From Paraglaciecola marina (GTDB lineage: Bacteria; Pseudomonadota; Gammaproteobacteria; Enterobacterales; Alteromonadaceae): a DNA stretch of 64,000 nucleotides. The stretch spans positions 28,753 to 92,752 of the forward strand of contig NZ_SAIS01000018.1 in the NCBI RefSeq assembly GCF_004360155.1. Direction: 5' to 3'. The notes beneath the pieces were generated by a model. The model was not told the origin of the DNA and did not search any database. It worked only from the letters and a program-made list of their open reading frames with translations. A program made the position numbers and the translations under genes. Below, piece by piece: positions 29,344 through 39,844 of the stretch (positions are counted from its first letter, which is position 1; every line of letters starts with the position of its first letter).

Positions 29344-30654
29344 ATGAGTTTTGCCGACCTAGGCCTTTCACCAAAAATTTTATCCGCTATTACTAGTAAG
29401 GGATATACCACCCCCTCTCCTATCCAGGCGCAGGCTATCCCTGCTGTGTTAAAAGGTAGCGATGTAATGGCTGCCGCCCAAACAGGGACAGGAAAGACTG
29501 CAGGTTTTACATTGCCTATTTTGCACCTTTTAAGCCAAGGTAAACCTGCTAAAGCTAATCAAGCTAGAGCCTTAATACTTACTCCTACTCGCGAGCTAGC
29601 AGCTCAAGTAGCGGAAAGTGTGCAAACCTACGGACAGGACTTATCGTTAAGATCCACTGTAGTATTTGGGGGCGTTGGTATTAATCCACAAATGCAAAAG
29701 TTACGAAAAGGGGCCGATGTTCTTGTTGCTACTCCTGGCCGCTTACTTGATTTGTATAATCAAAACGCCGTTAAATTTAATGAGCTAGAAATCCTAGTGC
29801 TGGATGAAGCAGACCGTATGTTAGACATGGGCTTTATTCATGACATTAAAAAAATCATTAAACTGTTACCCCAAAAACGTCAGAACTTAATGTTTTCAGC
29901 TACATTTTCTGACGACATCAGAAAACTAGCAAAGGGCTTAGTTAACAACCCCGTAGAAGTTTCTGTGTCACCAGCAAACACTACAGTAGATTTAGTAGAA
30001 CAGTGGGTTTATCCAGTTGATAAAAGCAGAAAGTCACAGCTTTTAACCCACTTGATTAAAGAAAATGACTGGCAGCAGGTATTGGTGTTTAGCCGCACAA
30101 AGCATGGTGCAAATCGCATTGTTAAGCAGTTAGAAGGTCGTGGCATTACGGCCGCTGCAATACATGGTAATAAAAGCCAAGGTGCACGTACCAAAGCTCT
30201 ATCAGATTTTAAACAAGGTAAAGTAAAAGCCTTAATTGCTACTGATATCGCTGCTAGAGGCTTAGATATTGATCAGTTACCACAAGTCGTAAACTTTGAT
30301 TTGCCAAATGTTGCTGAAGATTATGTTCACAGAATTGGTCGGACAGGCCGTGCTGGCGCTAAAGGACAAGCCATTTCAATGGTGACACAAGATGAATTTA
30401 AAGAGTTAGTAGATATAGAAATATTAACTAAACAACTCATACAAAGAAAAGTCATCGCTGGTTATGAACCAAGCCAGCCTTTACCTGAGTCCAAAGAGGG
30501 TCAGCGACCTATAAAGGCTAAAAAGAAACCACAAGCTAATAGACAAAATAATCAGTCTAATCGTAACCGCACTGGTGACTCACGCAACAACAATGGGCAA
30601 CCTTCACAGCGACGCAGAAAAAAACCAGCCAATAACACTTCAGGAAATAGATAA
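29344..30654 (+). CDS. rhlE: DEAD-box ATP-dependent RNA helicase RhlE
   Basis: A 436-residue DEAD-box helicase of the RhlE group. Motifs in order are the Q motif ([16 protein letters not shown]), Walker [29 protein letters not shown] ([10 protein letters not shown]), SAT (FSATFS), [12 protein letters not shown] and [10 protein letters not shown]. The C-terminal tail (from about residue 375) is basic and rich in Asn, Gln and Arg, which suits RNA binding. Likely roles are ribosome assembly or mRNA decay with RNase E. It follows rne after a terminator, so its promoter is in the 195-bp gap. Confidence 0.93.
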   Translation: MSFADLGLSPKILSAITSKGYTTPSPIQAQAIPAVLKGSDVMAAAQTGTGKTAGFTLPILHLLSQGKPAKANQARALILTPTRELAAQVAESVQTYGQDLSLRSTVVFGGVGINPQMQKLRKGADVLVATPGRLLDLYNQNAVKFNELEILVLDEADRMLDMGFIHDIKKIIKLLPQKRQNLMFSATFSDDIRKLAKGLVNNPVEVSVSPANTTVDLVEQWVYPVDKSRKSQLLTHLIKENDWQQVLVFSRTKHGANRIVKQLEGRGITAAAIHGNKSQGARTKALSDFKQGKVKALIATDIAARGLDIDQLPQVVNFDLPNVAEDYVHRIGRTGRAGAKGQAISMVTQDEFKELVDIEILTKQLIQRKVIAGYEPSQPLPESKEGQRPIKAKKKPQANRQNNQSNRNRTGDSRNNNGQPSQRRRKKPANNTSGNR

Positions 30655-30681
30655 GCTTAAACGAAATACGCAAATACCATT

Positions 30682-30712
30682 AAAAGAGCAGGCTTAACAC
30701 GCCTGCTTTTTT
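30682..30712. terminator. Bidirectional terminator between rhlE and yaiI
   Basis: GCAGGC/GCCTGC with a 7-base loop is flanked by an A-rich arm and TTTTTT, so it can end both rhlE (rightward) and yaiI (leftward). Confidence 0.8.
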
Positions 30713-30714
30713 AG

Positions 30715-31161
30715 TCAGTGACTTGCTGTAAGAATACGGTCTAAATGGTTTGAAAAATTCTGCCTGTCTTTTTGGTTTAAAGGTGGTGGCCCTCCAGACT
30801 GTTCACCACTGGCTCGCATGGTATCCATAAAATCACGTATATTAAGCCTTGAACGAATATTTTCTTTAGTAAACAACTCTCCTCGTCCACTTAATGCGAG
30901 GGCACCTTTTTCTATCACCTCAGCAGCAAGTGGGATATCGCTGGTTATAACTAAATCGCCAAGCTCCACTAACTTTACTATTTCATCATCAGCGACATCA
31001 AACCCTTGAGGCACCTGCATGGACCTTATAAATTTTGATGGCGGGGTTCGAATATATTGATTAGCGACATATATGGTTTCGACTTCTTTTCGTTGCGCTG
31101 CACGGTTTAAAATATCCTTAATCACCACAGGGACCGCATCTGCATCCACCCAAATTTTCAA
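30715..31161 (-). CDS. yaiI: YaiI/YqxD family (UPF0178) protein
   Basis: A 148-residue protein of the UPF0178/DUF188 family with a PIN-like fold. It begins [17 protein letters not shown], and conserved acidic residues recur in [27 protein letters not shown]. The [14 protein letters not shown] and FSNHLDRIL segments are typical. The fold suggests a nuclease, but no activity is established. It is convergent with rhlE. Confidence 0.88.
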   Translation of the reverse strand: MKIWVDADAVPVVIKDILNRAAQRKEVETIYVANQYIRTPPSKFIRSMQVPQGFDVADDEIVKLVELGDLVITSDIPLAAEVIEKGALALSGRGELFTKENIRSRLNIRDFMDTMRASGEQSGGPPPLNQKDRQNFSNHLDRILTASH

Positions 31162-31473
31162 TTTATTTCCTCACTTTTAAAAACTAAAAACTCTACAACC
31201 CTAATGTAAGTTTTGTAACCTAATCAAACAAGCAATTCATTACTGTTAGCTAACAATAAATAAACGCGCTACAACCTCAAAAAATTAAAATTGGTCAATT
31301 AAACCATTTAGTAATCAAACACACTAAAAACTTAATAGTGATTTACTTGAAATCGGCACGGAATTACCATAAGCAATTGTTTTTTATGTATTTTATTTCC
31401 TTGGCATGGTCACTGCTACGTAAGAATTACAAACTCACTATTTGTTTAATTTACGTTTTTTAAGGGAACCCAA
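31162..31473. other. Intergenic region upstream of the RND operon
   Basis: This AT-rich gap lies between the divergent yaiI and RND adaptor genes. No palindromic operator, tRNA or strong consensus promoter was recognised. AAGGGAA just before ATG 31474 is a good ribosome-binding site. Confidence 0.4.
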
Positions 31474-32598
31474 ATGCACTTAATAATAAAAAAACCAAGC
31501 AGCAATTTAATTACAATTTTAAGCCTTCTACTTAGTGTCAGCTTATTGAGTGCCTGTGGCGATAGCAACGAAACCGCATCTCAAAACGAACCATCTGAAG
31601 AATTAATTATTTCAGTACCTGTAGAAATAACCCTATTGTCTAAAGGTGATATTTCATCAAACTACACCACTACAGCGGTTTTAGAACCCAAAGAAGAGGC
31701 TTTTGTCGTTCCCAGAGCATCAGGCATTATAGAAAACATTTATGTTGAGGAAGGTGACTATGTAGAAAAAGGCCAAGTGCTGGCGCAAATTGAACCCCGT
31801 CGTTATCACCTTAATTTAGACAGAGCAAAAGCGGATCTAGTAGGAGTTGAAAAAGAGCTAGCAAAAATAAACAAAGTTTATAATCAAAAACTAGTCAGTG
31901 ATGATACCTACGATAAGCTAAGTGCACAATTTGAGTCAGCAAAGGCCACATTATCGTTGGCTGAATTAGATCTAAAAGAAGCAACTATAGTTGCACCAAT
32001 ATCGGGTTATATAGCTGAGCGTAATGCCAAAGTTGGTAATTTAACCGAATCTTTCCAAAGAGCGAGAATGTTCCATATAGTTCAACAAAAAGAATTATAC
32101 GGTATTGTTTACCTTCCGGAAAAAGAACTTTCTAAAGTATTCAAAAATCAACAAGCCACTCTAATATTAACCGCCTTAGACGATACCACAATCAAAGCTT
32201 ATGTAGAGCGTATCAGCCCAGTTATCGACGCGACCACAGGTACATTCAAAGTAACATTACGAGTTCCAAATACCAATAACCAACTTAAGTCAGGCATGTT
32301 TGCAGAAGTTCAACTCAACTACGACACCCATAAAAATTCACTTTTATTAGCCCGTAAATCCCTAATTGCCATTGATGATAGTATCAATGTATTTGTTGTT
32401 GAAAATGGCATTGCTAGTAAACAAAAAATCAGCATTGGCTATCAACAAGGGGAATTAGTTGAGGTCATTAGTGGACTTACCGGTAATGAACAGGTGGTAA
32501 TTACTGGCCACCAAAACTTAAGAGACCAAGCCCCTGTAGAAATCATATCGACAGAGACCGCACTAGTTGACATACCCGAAACTCCTGTTAAAGGTTAA
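31474..32598 (+). CDS. RND efflux periplasmic adaptor lipoprotein
   Basis: A 374-residue membrane-fusion protein. A lipoprotein signal ends in LLSAC (lipidated Cys28). A biotinyl-lipoyl-like domain follows (ASGIIENIYVEEGDYVEKGQVLAQIEP), then an alpha-helical hairpin (about residues 105-160), the second lipoyl half (ATIVAPISGYIAERNAKVGN) and beta-barrel domains. It links the two permeases encoded next (11 bp gap) to an outer-membrane channel. No channel gene lies in the operon, so a TolC-like protein encoded elsewhere is expected. Confidence 0.9.
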   Translation: MHLIIKKPSSNLITILSLLLSVSLLSACGDSNETASQNEPSEELIISVPVEITLLSKGDISSNYTTTAVLEPKEEAFVVPRASGIIENIYVEEGDYVEKGQVLAQIEPRRYHLNLDRAKADLVGVEKELAKINKVYNQKLVSDDTYDKLSAQFESAKATLSLAELDLKEATIVAPISGYIAERNAKVGNLTESFQRARMFHIVQQKELYGIVYLPEKELSKVFKNQQATLILTALDDTTIKAYVERISPVIDATTGTFKVTLRVPNTNNQLKSGMFAEVQLNYDTHKNSLLLARKSLIAIDDSINVFVVENGIASKQKISIGYQQGELVEVISGLTGNEQVVITGHQNLRDQAPVEIISTETALVDIPETPVKG

Positions 32599-32609
32599 GG
32601 ATAAGCAAT

Positions 32610-35600
32610 ATGAACATAATTGATATTGCAGTTAAGCGGCCAGTCACTATATGGATGTTTACCTTAGCCATTATACTATTTGGTATGGTGTCTTTATCTA
32701 GATTAGCGATAAATCTGTTACCAGAATTATCTTACCCTACCCTCACTATCCGTACAGACTACATTGGCGCTGCACCGAGCGAAATAGAGCAACTTGTTTC
32801 TAAACCAATTGAAGAAACCATAGGTGTTGTTAAAGGTGTTCATACAGTTACATCTACGTCAAAAGCAGGTCAATCTGATGTACTTCTAGAGTTTGACTGG
32901 GGAACAGATATGGATTTAGCAAGCTTAGAAGTTCGTGAAAAGTTAGACACCTTGCAACTCCCTCTAGATGTTACAAAACCTTTATTACTACGTTTTAATC
33001 CTAGTTTAGATCCTGTACTACGTTTTGGCCTTAGTGGTGTTAAAGAGAGTACCAATAATGACCATAAAACCATGCCAATCAATGAGAAAAATATTAAAGC
33101 TCTGAGGCTATATGGTGAAGAACAAGTAAAGCGACAACTTGAATCAGTAGCTGGTGTAGCGTCAGTAAAAATTAGTGGTGGGTTAGAAAACGAAATTCAA
33201 GTTTTAATAAACCAGCAAAAAACCAACCAACTTAATTTAAACGTAAGTGACATTATAAAACGCCTTAAAGATGAAAATGTAAATTCTTCAGGCGGCAGGG
33301 TTAAAGATGGCTCTCAAGAGTATCTTGTTCGAACCTTAAATCAATTTCAAGATTTAGAAGATATTCGAAACCTATTTATTGCCACTCGAGAAAGTAAAAA
33401 CATTCGATTGGGAGATATAGCAACGGTAAAAGAAGCCTATAAAGAGCCGACCTCAATGAATAGGTTTAACGGTTACCAAGGTGTTGAAATTGCTATTTAT
33501 AAAGAAGGCGATGCAAATACAGTGCAGGTGGCCGAAAATGTTCAATTTAGAATTGAGCAAATCCAGAATGACATGCCAGCTCAATACCAATTACAACTCC
33601 TTTATGATCAATCAAGGTTTATTGGTAGTGCCATAGATGAAGTGAAATCAGCTGGTATTATAGGCGGGCTATTGGCTATGGCAATCTTGTATTTATTTTT
33701 GAAAAACATCTGGTCTACTCTGATTATTTCAATTTCAATACCTGTATCGATAATTGCCACCTTTAACTTAATGTATAGCAATGATATCAGCCTAAATATT
33801 ATGAGTCTGGGAGGGATCGCCCTCGCAATAGGTTTGTTAGTGGATAATAGCATTGTAGTGTTAGAAAACATTGCTCGGCACAAAACCCTGAACAAAACCC
33901 CAAAACAAGCAGCCGCTGTAGGAACAAAAGAAGTTTCAATGGCCATAGTAGCGTCAACGCTCACCACCATGGCAGTGTTTTTTCCATTGGTTTTTGTAGA
34001 AGGGGTAGCAGGCCAATTATTTAGTGATCAAGCCTTAACCGTTACTTTCGCTCTTGCTGCTTCACTACTCGTTGCGTTAACGTTAATCCCTATGTTAGCC
34101 GCTCGAGAAAAAGGCAATAACCACCACAAAGAACCAAGCAAAATAGTCTTTAGTCCTTCAGAACCGAACATAAAACCAATTAGCAAAAAAGCACTAGTTG
34201 GTTACTACATTGCCCTTCCCTTTAGGTTTTTATTTAACGGGATTGGCTTGTGTTTTTACTATATATTTTTAGCCTTATCTACATTGTGTATTGGTATATT
34301 CAGAGTATTCGGCAAGGCTTCAAAGCTAATTTTACAGCCCATTCTTTGGAGCTTTGAGAAAATATTTGTTCAGATAGAACGCATATATTTAGTGGCATTA
34401 AAAGCAGCCCTTAAAATAAGAATCCTAGTCTTAGGCTCGGTAATTATTGTTTCGGCCCTGTCATTACTACTATTACCTAAAATAGGTATGGAGCTTATTC
34501 CTGATATGTCACAAGGAGAATTTTTTGTTGAAATTAATTTACCAACAGGTTCCCAGTTAGCTCAAACAGATCAAGTCATTACCGATTTAGCCCAATTCAC
34601 TTCAACGTTACCTAGTGTTGAAAGAACATATGCACTTGCCGGTACAGGTAGCTTAATGAATGCATCAGCAAGTCAAGGTGGCGATTATTGGGGTAAGTTG
34701 AATGTAGTTATGACACCTGATAGTACTAAAGAATCTTCCGAAAGGGTTATAGAAGATATGCGAGCATATTTGTCTAAACAAGCAGGCGTACAAAGTAAAT
34801 TTGGCAAACCAGCTTTATTTACTTTTGCCACTCCGTTAGCAATACAAATAATTGGTTATGACCTAACATCTTTAAGTGACTACAGCCAATTACTGGTGGA
34901 AAGTTTACAGAATGATCAGAGATTCGCAGATGTCAAATCGACATTACAATCTGGAAATCCTGAATTAAAAATCAAATTCGACCATAGTAGAATGTCCCAA
35001 TTGGGTATAAATGCCCCAGATGTATCCAAACTAATCGCCACTAAAGTGGGAGGAGAAGTCGCCACAAAATATAGTATTCAAGATAGAAAGGTGGATATTT
35101 TAGTTAGAACTATTGAAAAGCAACGTGACTCCATAGAAGACATAGGGCAAATCATTGTAAATCCTGGAGCGACTCCCGCTATTCCGCTAAATGCAATTGC
35201 TGAAATTACCATGTCTATTGGCCCTAGCGAAATAACTCGAATTGGCCAAGAGCGTGTTGCTGTGGTTTCTGCAAATTTAAACTTTGGTGATCTTAATCAA
35301 GCAGTAACTGCGGTTAATGAACACATCAATTCACTAAACTTGCCCCTTAATATTCAAACTAAGGTGGCAGGGCAAAGTGAAGAAATGCAAACTAGCTTCC
35401 AGTCATTACAATTTGCTTTAGCTTTGGCAATATTTCTAGTTTACTTGGTGATGGCATCTCAATTTGAATCCCTATTACATCCACTATTGATATTATTTAC
35501 CGTACCTCTAGCATGTGCAGGCTCTATTTATGGCTTGTATTTATCAGGTACAAATCTAAGTGTTGTAGTATTTATTGGCTTAATCATGTTAGCGGGAATT

Positions 35601-35948
35601 GTGGTTAACAACGCCATTGTTCTGATAGATAGGATTAACCAAGTTAGAGCCTCTGGTATTGAAAAAACACATGCCATTATAGAGTCAGCACAAAGTCGAT
35701 TACGGCCGATATTGATGACCACTTTAACCACAACTTTAGGCCTTTTACCCATGGCCATCGGCCTAGGTGAAGGCGCTGAAATCCGCACACCTATGGCAAT
35801 AACTGTTATATATGGGCTGATGTTCGCTACCTTATTAACTCTGTTTTTTATCCCTGTCCTTTACAGTTTATTTGATCGCAAAAAATTTGTATCACAGCAA
35901 CAAAACACCTTATCAGACACACTAAATGAAGGGGCGGCTCATGGATAA
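32610..35948 (+). CDS. RND efflux permease (first of two)
   Basis: A 1112-residue HME/HAE-type RND inner-membrane pump. The N-terminal VKRPVTIWMFTLAIILFGMVSL helix, two large periplasmic porter regions and the TM4 motif GGIALAIGLLVDNSIVVLENI are clear. The usual paired Asp is Asp-Asn here, and the TM10 segment IVVNNAIVLIDRINQ has Asn where AcrB has its relay Lys. An insertion of about 95 residues between TM6 and TM7 (about residues 500-598) adds hydrophobic segments (FLFNGIGLCFYYIFLALS), making it longer than the usual 1030-1050. It overlaps the next permease by 8 bp. Confidence 0.92.
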   Translation: MNIIDIAVKRPVTIWMFTLAIILFGMVSLSRLAINLLPELSYPTLTIRTDYIGAAPSEIEQLVSKPIEETIGVVKGVHTVTSTSKAGQSDVLLEFDWGTDMDLASLEVREKLDTLQLPLDVTKPLLLRFNPSLDPVLRFGLSGVKESTNNDHKTMPINEKNIKALRLYGEEQVKRQLESVAGVASVKISGGLENEIQVLINQQKTNQLNLNVSDIIKRLKDENVNSSGGRVKDGSQEYLVRTLNQFQDLEDIRNLFIATRESKNIRLGDIATVKEAYKEPTSMNRFNGYQGVEIAIYKEGDANTVQVAENVQFRIEQIQNDMPAQYQLQLLYDQSRFIGSAIDEVKSAGIIGGLLAMAILYLFLKNIWSTLIISISIPVSIIATFNLMYSNDISLNIMSLGGIALAIGLLVDNSIVVLENIARHKTLNKTPKQAAAVGTKEVSMAIVASTLTTMAVFFPLVFVEGVAGQLFSDQALTVTFALAASLLVALTLIPMLAAREKGNNHHKEPSKIVFSPSEPNIKPISKKALVGYYIALPFRFLFNGIGLCFYYIFLALSTLCIGIFRVFGKASKLILQPILWSFEKIFVQIERIYLVALKAALKIRILVLGSVIIVSALSLLLLPKIGMELIPDMSQGEFFVEINLPTGSQLAQTDQVITDLAQFTSTLPSVERTYALAGTGSLMNASASQGGDYWGKLNVVMTPDSTKESSERVIEDMRAYLSKQAGVQSKFGKPALFTFATPLAIQIIGYDLTSLSDYSQLLVESLQNDQRFADVKSTLQSGNPELKIKFDHSRMSQLGINAPDVSKLIATKVGGEVATKYSIQDRKVDILVRTIEKQRDSIEDIGQIIVNPGATPAIPLNAIAEITMSIGPSEITRIGQERVAVVSANLNFGDLNQAVTAVNEHINSLNLPLNIQTKVAGQSEEMQTSFQSLQFALALAIFLVYLVMASQFESLLHPLLILFTVPLACAGSIYGLYLSGTNLSVVVFIGLIMLAGIVVNNAIVLIDRINQVRASGIEKTHAIIESAQSRLRPILMTTLTTTLGLLPMAIGLGEGAEIRTPMAITVIYGLMFATLLTLFFIPVLYSLFDRKKFVSQQQNTLSDTLNEGAAHG

Positions 35949-38900
35949 GTTTGAATCAACGGGAGCTGCATTGGCAGGCTTTGCAATACGTCGCCCCGTA
36001 ACTATAGGCATGCTGTTCTTTTCAATGCTGGTGTTTGGGTTAATCTCAAGCCAATTATTACCTTTAGAAAAATTTCCAAGTATTGACATTCCAGAAATAA
36101 CCATACGTATTCCCTACAAAGACGCCACCCCGGTAGAAGTAGAGAAAATGATTACTCGGCCAATAGAAGAAGCACTCGCCACTATGTCTGGCATTGAACG
36201 GCTAAGATCAAGCTCAACAGAAGACGCAGCTGTCATTAGATTACAATTTGCTTGGGACGAAAACCTCAAAGCCAAAGGTATTGAAGCAAGAGAAAAAATA
36301 GATGCCATTCGTAATGAATTACCATCTGATGTTGAAAGAATATTAGTTTATCAATTTAACACCAACGATATGCCCATATTCACGCTTCGAGTATCTAGCG
36401 ATAGAGATTTATCCAGTGCTTACGATTTGTTAGACCGTAACCTTAAACGCCCCATTGAAAGAGTGGCAGGTGTATCAAAAGTAGAGCTGTATGGTGTAAC
36501 CCAAAAGCAGATATCAATTCGTTTAGATCAACAATTAATGACCGCTCTTCAGGTAAAGCCGAATGAATTAGCTAACATCTTGAAAAATGCCAATTTTTCG
36601 CTTTCTGCAGGGAGTTATCAAGACAACAATCTTAAGCAAAAGATAAATGTAAACCCACAAGGAGAGTTTAATAGCCTCCAAGAAATTCAGGATTTAATGG
36701 TTAAAAAAGGGGTGCGATTAAGTGACATTGCTTTAGTACAATACGAAAAGCCCAAACGGATAGAAGGTCGTCATCTAGACCAAACCTATGCTGTTGGCTT
36801 TAATATCTATCGTGAATCTAACAGCAATATGGTGGCTGTCTCAGACGATGTGATGAAGGTTATTGATGAAGCAAATCATAACCCTGCTTTTAACGGCATA
36901 CACCTTTTTATAATGGATAACGGAGCACAGAGTGTCACTAAATCTCTATCGGACTTACTTGATGCTGGCCTACTTGGAGCCTTATTGTCACTGATTGTGC
37001 TGTATGCTTTTCTACGAAATATTACTAGCACGCTATTGGTAGTTTTATCAGTGCCCTTTAGTATTTGTATTACCTTAGGTTGCATGTACGTTATGGGATA
37101 CACCATCAATATTTTATCTATGATGGGCTTGATGTTAGCTGTTGGTATGCTAGTTGATAATGCAGTAGTCGTTACCGAAAGCATCGAACAAGAGAAAGAA
37201 AGCATTGCAAACACTGTAGATGCTACCAAAGCGGGGGTGGCTAAAGTCAGCCTTGCTGTTATAGCAGGAACGATCACAACGGCTATTGTATTTTTACCTA
37301 ATATCGTTGGTGCTAAAGTTAATGTCACAATATTTTTAGAACACGTTGCCATTGCCATTTGCATCTCGCTATTTGCCTCGCTCCTGATATCGCAAACCCT
37401 CATCCCGTTACTTGCAACTAAAATCAAGCCTAAGAATAACAAAGGCAAGCACACTAATATAAAGCGTCCTAGTAAAATGGCCTTGGCTTACAAAGATTTG
37501 CTTACCTGGTCACTTAACAATCAAGGTAAAACCGCTTTAATTGCAGTGTTAATTTTAATGAGTACAGCGCTACCTATGCAACACGTTACCAGCGACGATG
37601 ACAATGATGGCGACCAAAACAGGGTCTGGCTAAACTATGATGTGCAAGGCAGTTACAACATGGAAGAAGTAGAAAAAACCGTTAATAAAATGGAGAACTA
37701 CCTGTATAGCAATCAGGAAAAGTTTTATATAAAACAAGTTTATACTTATTTTACTGCTGGGCATGCTGTCTCTGGAATTACATTAATAGATAACCTACCC
37801 GTATCACAAAAATCCGTTAAAAAACTAATTACCGAAAATATGCCTAAGTTCGTAACGGCAAAACCGAGTTTTCAATGGGATCAAGGCAACGGTGGCGGCA
37901 TACAAATGACGTTAATTGGGGACTCTTCTGAAAGGCTAGACCAAATAGCAGCACAAATAATTCCCGTATTTTCAAATATTAAAGGACTGACGGAAGTTAA
38001 GACTGATACCAGTCAACAGAAACAAGAGTTAAGAGTAGTGATTGATAGACAAAAAGCCTTTAGATTTGGCCTCAACACTCAAGATATATCCCAAGTTATT
38101 GCTACGGCGTTAAGGGGAACCAACCTAAGAACATTTAGACATGGTGAAAACGGTGAAGTTGGCATAAAACTCATGTACGACCAAAATCTACAAAACTCAG
38201 TGGATGCCCTTAAAAACCTTACGATTACCCGCCAAGGTCAACAAAATGTCACCTTAGATATGATTGCCAACCTATCGGTAGCCCCCCGAGCTTCAGAAAT
38301 AAACCGCAGTTATAGGCAAACATCGGTCACGATAGGAGGTAATTTACAAGACGGTGTAACATTAGAAGAGGTTCAAAAAAGCATGAAAGGAGTAATGGAG
38401 CACATACAGTTGCCTAGTGGTTATGGCTGGACTTTTGATGGCAGTATTAAGCGCCAAAATCAAAATGAAGATGCCATGCAAACTAATATGCTCTTGGCTC
38501 TTTGTATGATTTATATAGTGATGGCAGCTCTATTTGAGTCAATATTACTGCCAACGGCCGTTATCACTTCTTTGTTATTTTCACTTACGGGGGTGTTTTG
38601 GGCACTCTTTATAGCGGGCATTCCCATGTCGATAATGAGTATGATTGGTATGTTAATATTGATGGGAATTGTGGTGAACAATGGCATTGTATTAGTGGAT
38701 CGAATAAATCAATTAATCAATGAAGGTTTACAAGTACAGCAAGCAATTATAGAGGCTTGTTTAAACCGGGTTAGACCTATATTAATGACGGTAGCCACTA
38801 CCGTTTTAGGCTTGGTCCCCTTAGCATTTGGAAGCACTAGGCTGGGAGGAGATGGACCAGCATACTCCCCCATGGCTATAGCGATTATTGGTGGCTTGGT

Positions 38901-39030
38901 TTTCTCGACCTTAACTAGTTTAGTGTTAGTTCCCCTAGCCTATTTGTTGTTACTTAAGCTTAGAGCCAAAACAGCTAATATGATAAATAACAGTAAAAAT
39001 TTAGTGAGTAAACTCATTGCAGAGTCATGA
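35941..39030 (+). CDS. RND efflux permease (second of two)
   Basis: A 1029-residue RND permease with normal AcrB-like length. It has FAIRRPVTIGMLFFSMLVFGL at TM1, porter domains, TM4 MGLMLAVGMLVDNAVVVTESI (Asp-Asn pair) and TM10 GIVVNNGIVLVDRINQ. It differs clearly from the first permease, so the two may form a hetero-oligomeric pump like MdtB/MdtC; this is inferred from the shared adaptor. ATG 35941 is chosen over 35926 because AAGGGG lies six bases before it. Confidence 0.92.
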   Translation: MDKFESTGAALAGFAIRRPVTIGMLFFSMLVFGLISSQLLPLEKFPSIDIPEITIRIPYKDATPVEVEKMITRPIEEALATMSGIERLRSSSTEDAAVIRLQFAWDENLKAKGIEAREKIDAIRNELPSDVERILVYQFNTNDMPIFTLRVSSDRDLSSAYDLLDRNLKRPIERVAGVSKVELYGVTQKQISIRLDQQLMTALQVKPNELANILKNANFSLSAGSYQDNNLKQKINVNPQGEFNSLQEIQDLMVKKGVRLSDIALVQYEKPKRIEGRHLDQTYAVGFNIYRESNSNMVAVSDDVMKVIDEANHNPAFNGIHLFIMDNGAQSVTKSLSDLLDAGLLGALLSLIVLYAFLRNITSTLLVVLSVPFSICITLGCMYVMGYTINILSMMGLMLAVGMLVDNAVVVTESIEQEKESIANTVDATKAGVAKVSLAVIAGTITTAIVFLPNIVGAKVNVTIFLEHVAIAICISLFASLLISQTLIPLLATKIKPKNNKGKHTNIKRPSKMALAYKDLLTWSLNNQGKTALIAVLILMSTALPMQHVTSDDDNDGDQNRVWLNYDVQGSYNMEEVEKTVNKMENYLYSNQEKFYIKQVYTYFTAGHAVSGITLIDNLPVSQKSVKKLITENMPKFVTAKPSFQWDQGNGGGIQMTLIGDSSERLDQIAAQIIPVFSNIKGLTEVKTDTSQQKQELRVVIDRQKAFRFGLNTQDISQVIATALRGTNLRTFRHGENGEVGIKLMYDQNLQNSVDALKNLTITRQGQQNVTLDMIANLSVAPRASEINRSYRQTSVTIGGNLQDGVTLEEVQKSMKGVMEHIQLPSGYGWTFDGSIKRQNQNEDAMQTNMLLALCMIYIVMAALFESILLPTAVITSLLFSLTGVFWALFIAGIPMSIMSMIGMLILMGIVVNNGIVLVDRINQLINEGLQVQQAIIEACLNRVRPILMTVATTVLGLVPLAFGSTRLGGDGPAYSPMAIAIIGGLVFSTLTSLVLVPLAYLLLLKLRAKTANMINNSKNLVSKLIAES

Positions 39031-39048
39031 CAAATAGGTGTTATCAAT

Positions 39049-39076
39049 TTAAGAGAGGCTTAAAAACCTCTCTTAA
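39049..39076. terminator. Hairpin after the RND operon
   Basis: A perfect 10-bp stem (TTAAGAGAGG/CCTCTCTTAA) with an 8-base loop lies 18 bp after the permease stop and before the convergent tpm gene. There is no clear T tract on either side, so termination strength is uncertain. Confidence 0.5.
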
Positions 39077-39116
39077 CAACTCAAATCACCAACTTAAGTA
39101 GCTCAACAAAAACGGC

Positions 39117-39758
39117 CTAATTGTTAGAGATTAATAACCAAACCTTCTCTAAAACATCCTTATTCCCTTTCACTGCTTCTTTCACTTTATCATCAGCTAA
39201 CAAAGTTAAGGAATACGCCACTCTATAATGGTTATTTACTTCGTTATCATCTACTGAAAATGGTGGTCCAGCCATCTTGTTTTGGTCATATACAAAACTA
39301 ATTAATAACTGTTTTGCGTGTTTTGTAATTAACGGTAAATGGACTGCATATTTTTTACGTAGCCCTTCAGGCAATGCAACCAGTGCAGCTCGATCATAAA
39401 CAGCATCTACATCACCTAATATATCTAAAGTTAAATCGAAAATATCCCCAACATAAATTTCTAATTCACCGGCTCTATAACACTTCAGCTTACCTATAGT
39501 TTTAATATTGGGTGTTACCTGTAACTCTTCAAATAATTGAATTACAGCTGACTCAACCATTTCAATACCGACTACTTGGTATCCTAATGACAGCAACCAC
39601 CCGACATCTAAGGTTTTACCACATAAAGGAATAAAAATTCTGGCTCCCTCTTCTAGCGCCAATTTCGAGAAGTGACTTTCTAATAAAGGATTAACCGATG
39701 GCTGGTGAAACCCCAGTTCTTTATTTTGCCATTTACTGATCCAATATTCTTTTTCCAT
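39117..39758 (-). CDS. tpm: Thiopurine S-methyltransferase family protein
   Basis: A 213-residue SAM-dependent methyltransferase close to bacterial TPMT. Family features are EYWISKWQNKELGFHQPSVNPLL at the N-terminus, the SAM motif IFIPLCGKTLDVGWLLSLGYQVVGIE, VYDRAALVALPEGLRKKY and the GPPFSVDDNEV loop. Bacterial members methylate tellurium or selenium compounds and thiopurines, and can confer tellurite resistance. It is divergent from the MerR regulator at 39845. Confidence 0.92.
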   Translation of the reverse strand: MEKEYWISKWQNKELGFHQPSVNPLLESHFSKLALEEGARIFIPLCGKTLDVGWLLSLGYQVVGIEMVESAVIQLFEELQVTPNIKTIGKLKCYRAGELEIYVGDIFDLTLDILGDVDAVYDRAALVALPEGLRKKYAVHLPLITKHAKQLLISFVYDQNKMAGPPFSVDDNEVNNHYRVAYSLTLLADDKVKEAVKGNKDVLEKVWLLISNN

Positions 39759-39844
39759 AGGAGCCTCTAATTACTACTTTACACTTGATTGATGAATTTA
39801 TATCAGTAGCATACAACTTAAAGTCCACTTGAGGTCAAGGTTTA

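Noticed and set aside
36876..37454. Leftward 192-codon frame within the second RND permease
   Set aside because: Antisense shadow of membrane-helix codons; the permease frame is complete and well conserved.
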